The notes beneath the pieces were generated by a model. The model saw only the letters and a list, made by a program, of their open reading frames with translations. It ran no database searches and was not told the DNA's origin. A DNA stretch of 5,088 nucleotides. Source: Rhizobiaceae bacterium UBA1291 (GTDB lineage Bacteria; Pseudomonadota; Alphaproteobacteria; Rhizobiales; Rhizobiaceae). Below are positions 4,749-5,088 of this stretch, piece after piece. Each line of letters opens with the position of its first letter. Positions within the stretch are counted from its first letter, which is position 1. Where the stretch lies: positions 8,635-13,722 of the forward strand of contig DBUL01000144.1 of the NCBI GenBank assembly GCA_002307905.1, in the 5' to 3' direction. The translations under genes and the position numbers were made by a program.

Positions 4749-5088
4749 GACAGCGCTGATGTGTCTTCTCGCGGCTCTCCTGGGACCGCGCGGCGCCACG
4801 GCGGATTTTGCCTATGTGACGAACCAGTCCTCTAGCGACCTGAGCGTGATAGACACCGAGCGGATGACCGAAATCCGACGTATTTCGGTACCTGGAATGC
4901 CGGCGGGCGTGGCGGTGTCGCAGAAGCTGGATGCCTTCTTCACGGTCAGTCCCGACAGCAGAACGATCCGCCGCTACGGACTTGATGCCGTGCATCCGAC
5001 GATCGAGCGTCAACTGGACGGAGGCCCGATCGGCGTCGCTGTCGACGAGCGGCGGCATAGGATCTTTGTCTCCGACTGGTACAATGCG
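4720..5088 (+). CDS. Second YVTN/YncE-type beta-propeller protein (3' end off window)
   Basis: Only the first 123 residues are visible. I chose ATG 4720, which overlaps the end of the MxaD-like gene by 29 bp. It gives a complete signal peptide (MPWKQGSASK then ALMCLLAALLG, cut near ATA at residue 28). ATG 4759 is an alternative, 10 nt after the upstream stop, but would lack the basic n-region; the ribosome site is weak for both. The mature part begins with the family hallmark DFAYVTNQSSSDLSVIDTER (29-48). It continues with blades 'RRISVPGMPAGVAVS', a divergent 'DAFFTVSPDSRTIRRYGLD', and 'GGPIGVAVDERRRRIFVSDWYNA' at the window edge. It is clearly distinct from the propeller gene at 1408-2382. 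In similar loci such a protein precedes the ABC ATPase and permease of the PQQ-linked transporter, so those may follow. Function is unknown; a periplasmic binding scaffold is likely. Confidence 0.85.
   Translation, partial: MPWKQGSASKTALMCLLAALLGPRGATADFAYVTNQSSSDLSVIDTERMTEIRRISVPGMPAGVAVSQKLDAFFTVSPDSRTIRRYGLDAVHPTIERQLDGGPIGVAVDERRHRIFVSDWYNA

Noticed and set aside
1..5088. CRISPR arrays, tRNA or rRNA genes, insertion sequences
   Set aside because: No spaced repeats, cloverleaf or rRNA sequence, transposase or terminal inverted repeats were seen; nearly all of the window is accounted for by coding genes.

Overview
This is a GC-rich (roughly 60% by eye) window from a proteobacterium. Codon use, Shine-Dalgarno style and gene content best fit an alphaproteobacterium such as a Rhizobiales member; that placement is inference. 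It holds seven recognisable genes, two cut by the window edges. Every gene appears to encode an exported (periplasmic) protein, and there is no enzyme, permease, ATPase or regulator inside the window.

Layout: two arms diverge from a control region at about 3572-3696. The minus-strand arm reads leftward: a type I periplasmic binding protein of the kind tied to PQQ-dependent alcohol dehydrogenase systems (2384-3571), a seven-bladed YVTN beta-propeller protein (1408-2382), a 155-aa histidine-free beta-sandwich protein with a cupredoxin-like look (902-1369), an 85-aa very acidic PepSY-like protein (608-865), and the N-terminal part of a second, unrelated binding protein of the NMT1/SsuA type (1-518, continues off the left edge). 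The plus-strand arm reads rightward: a 169-aa DUF3280/DUF2380-like protein with a CxxC motif (3697-4206), an MxaD-like SRPBCC protein (4215-4748), and the N-terminal part of a second YVTN beta-propeller protein (4720-5088, continues off the right edge).

Interpretation: the mix of a PQQ-associated binding protein, YVTN propeller and MxaD-like protein is the signature of accessory genes around quinoprotein alcohol or methanol dehydrogenases (xoxF/exaA/ped-type loci). It also resembles the lanthanide uptake (lut) region described in Methylorubrum extorquens. The ATPase and permease that normally accompany these proteins would be expected just beyond 5088, and a second ABC transporter's membrane parts may lie left of base 1. 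A reasonable reading is a periplasmic module that captures a substrate, cofactor or metal for a PQQ dehydrogenase encoded nearby. The most interesting members are the small acidic PepSY-like protein, a candidate metal (possibly lanthanide) binder, and the histidine-free cupredoxin-like protein next to it. The module's function is inferred from context, not shown by the sequence.
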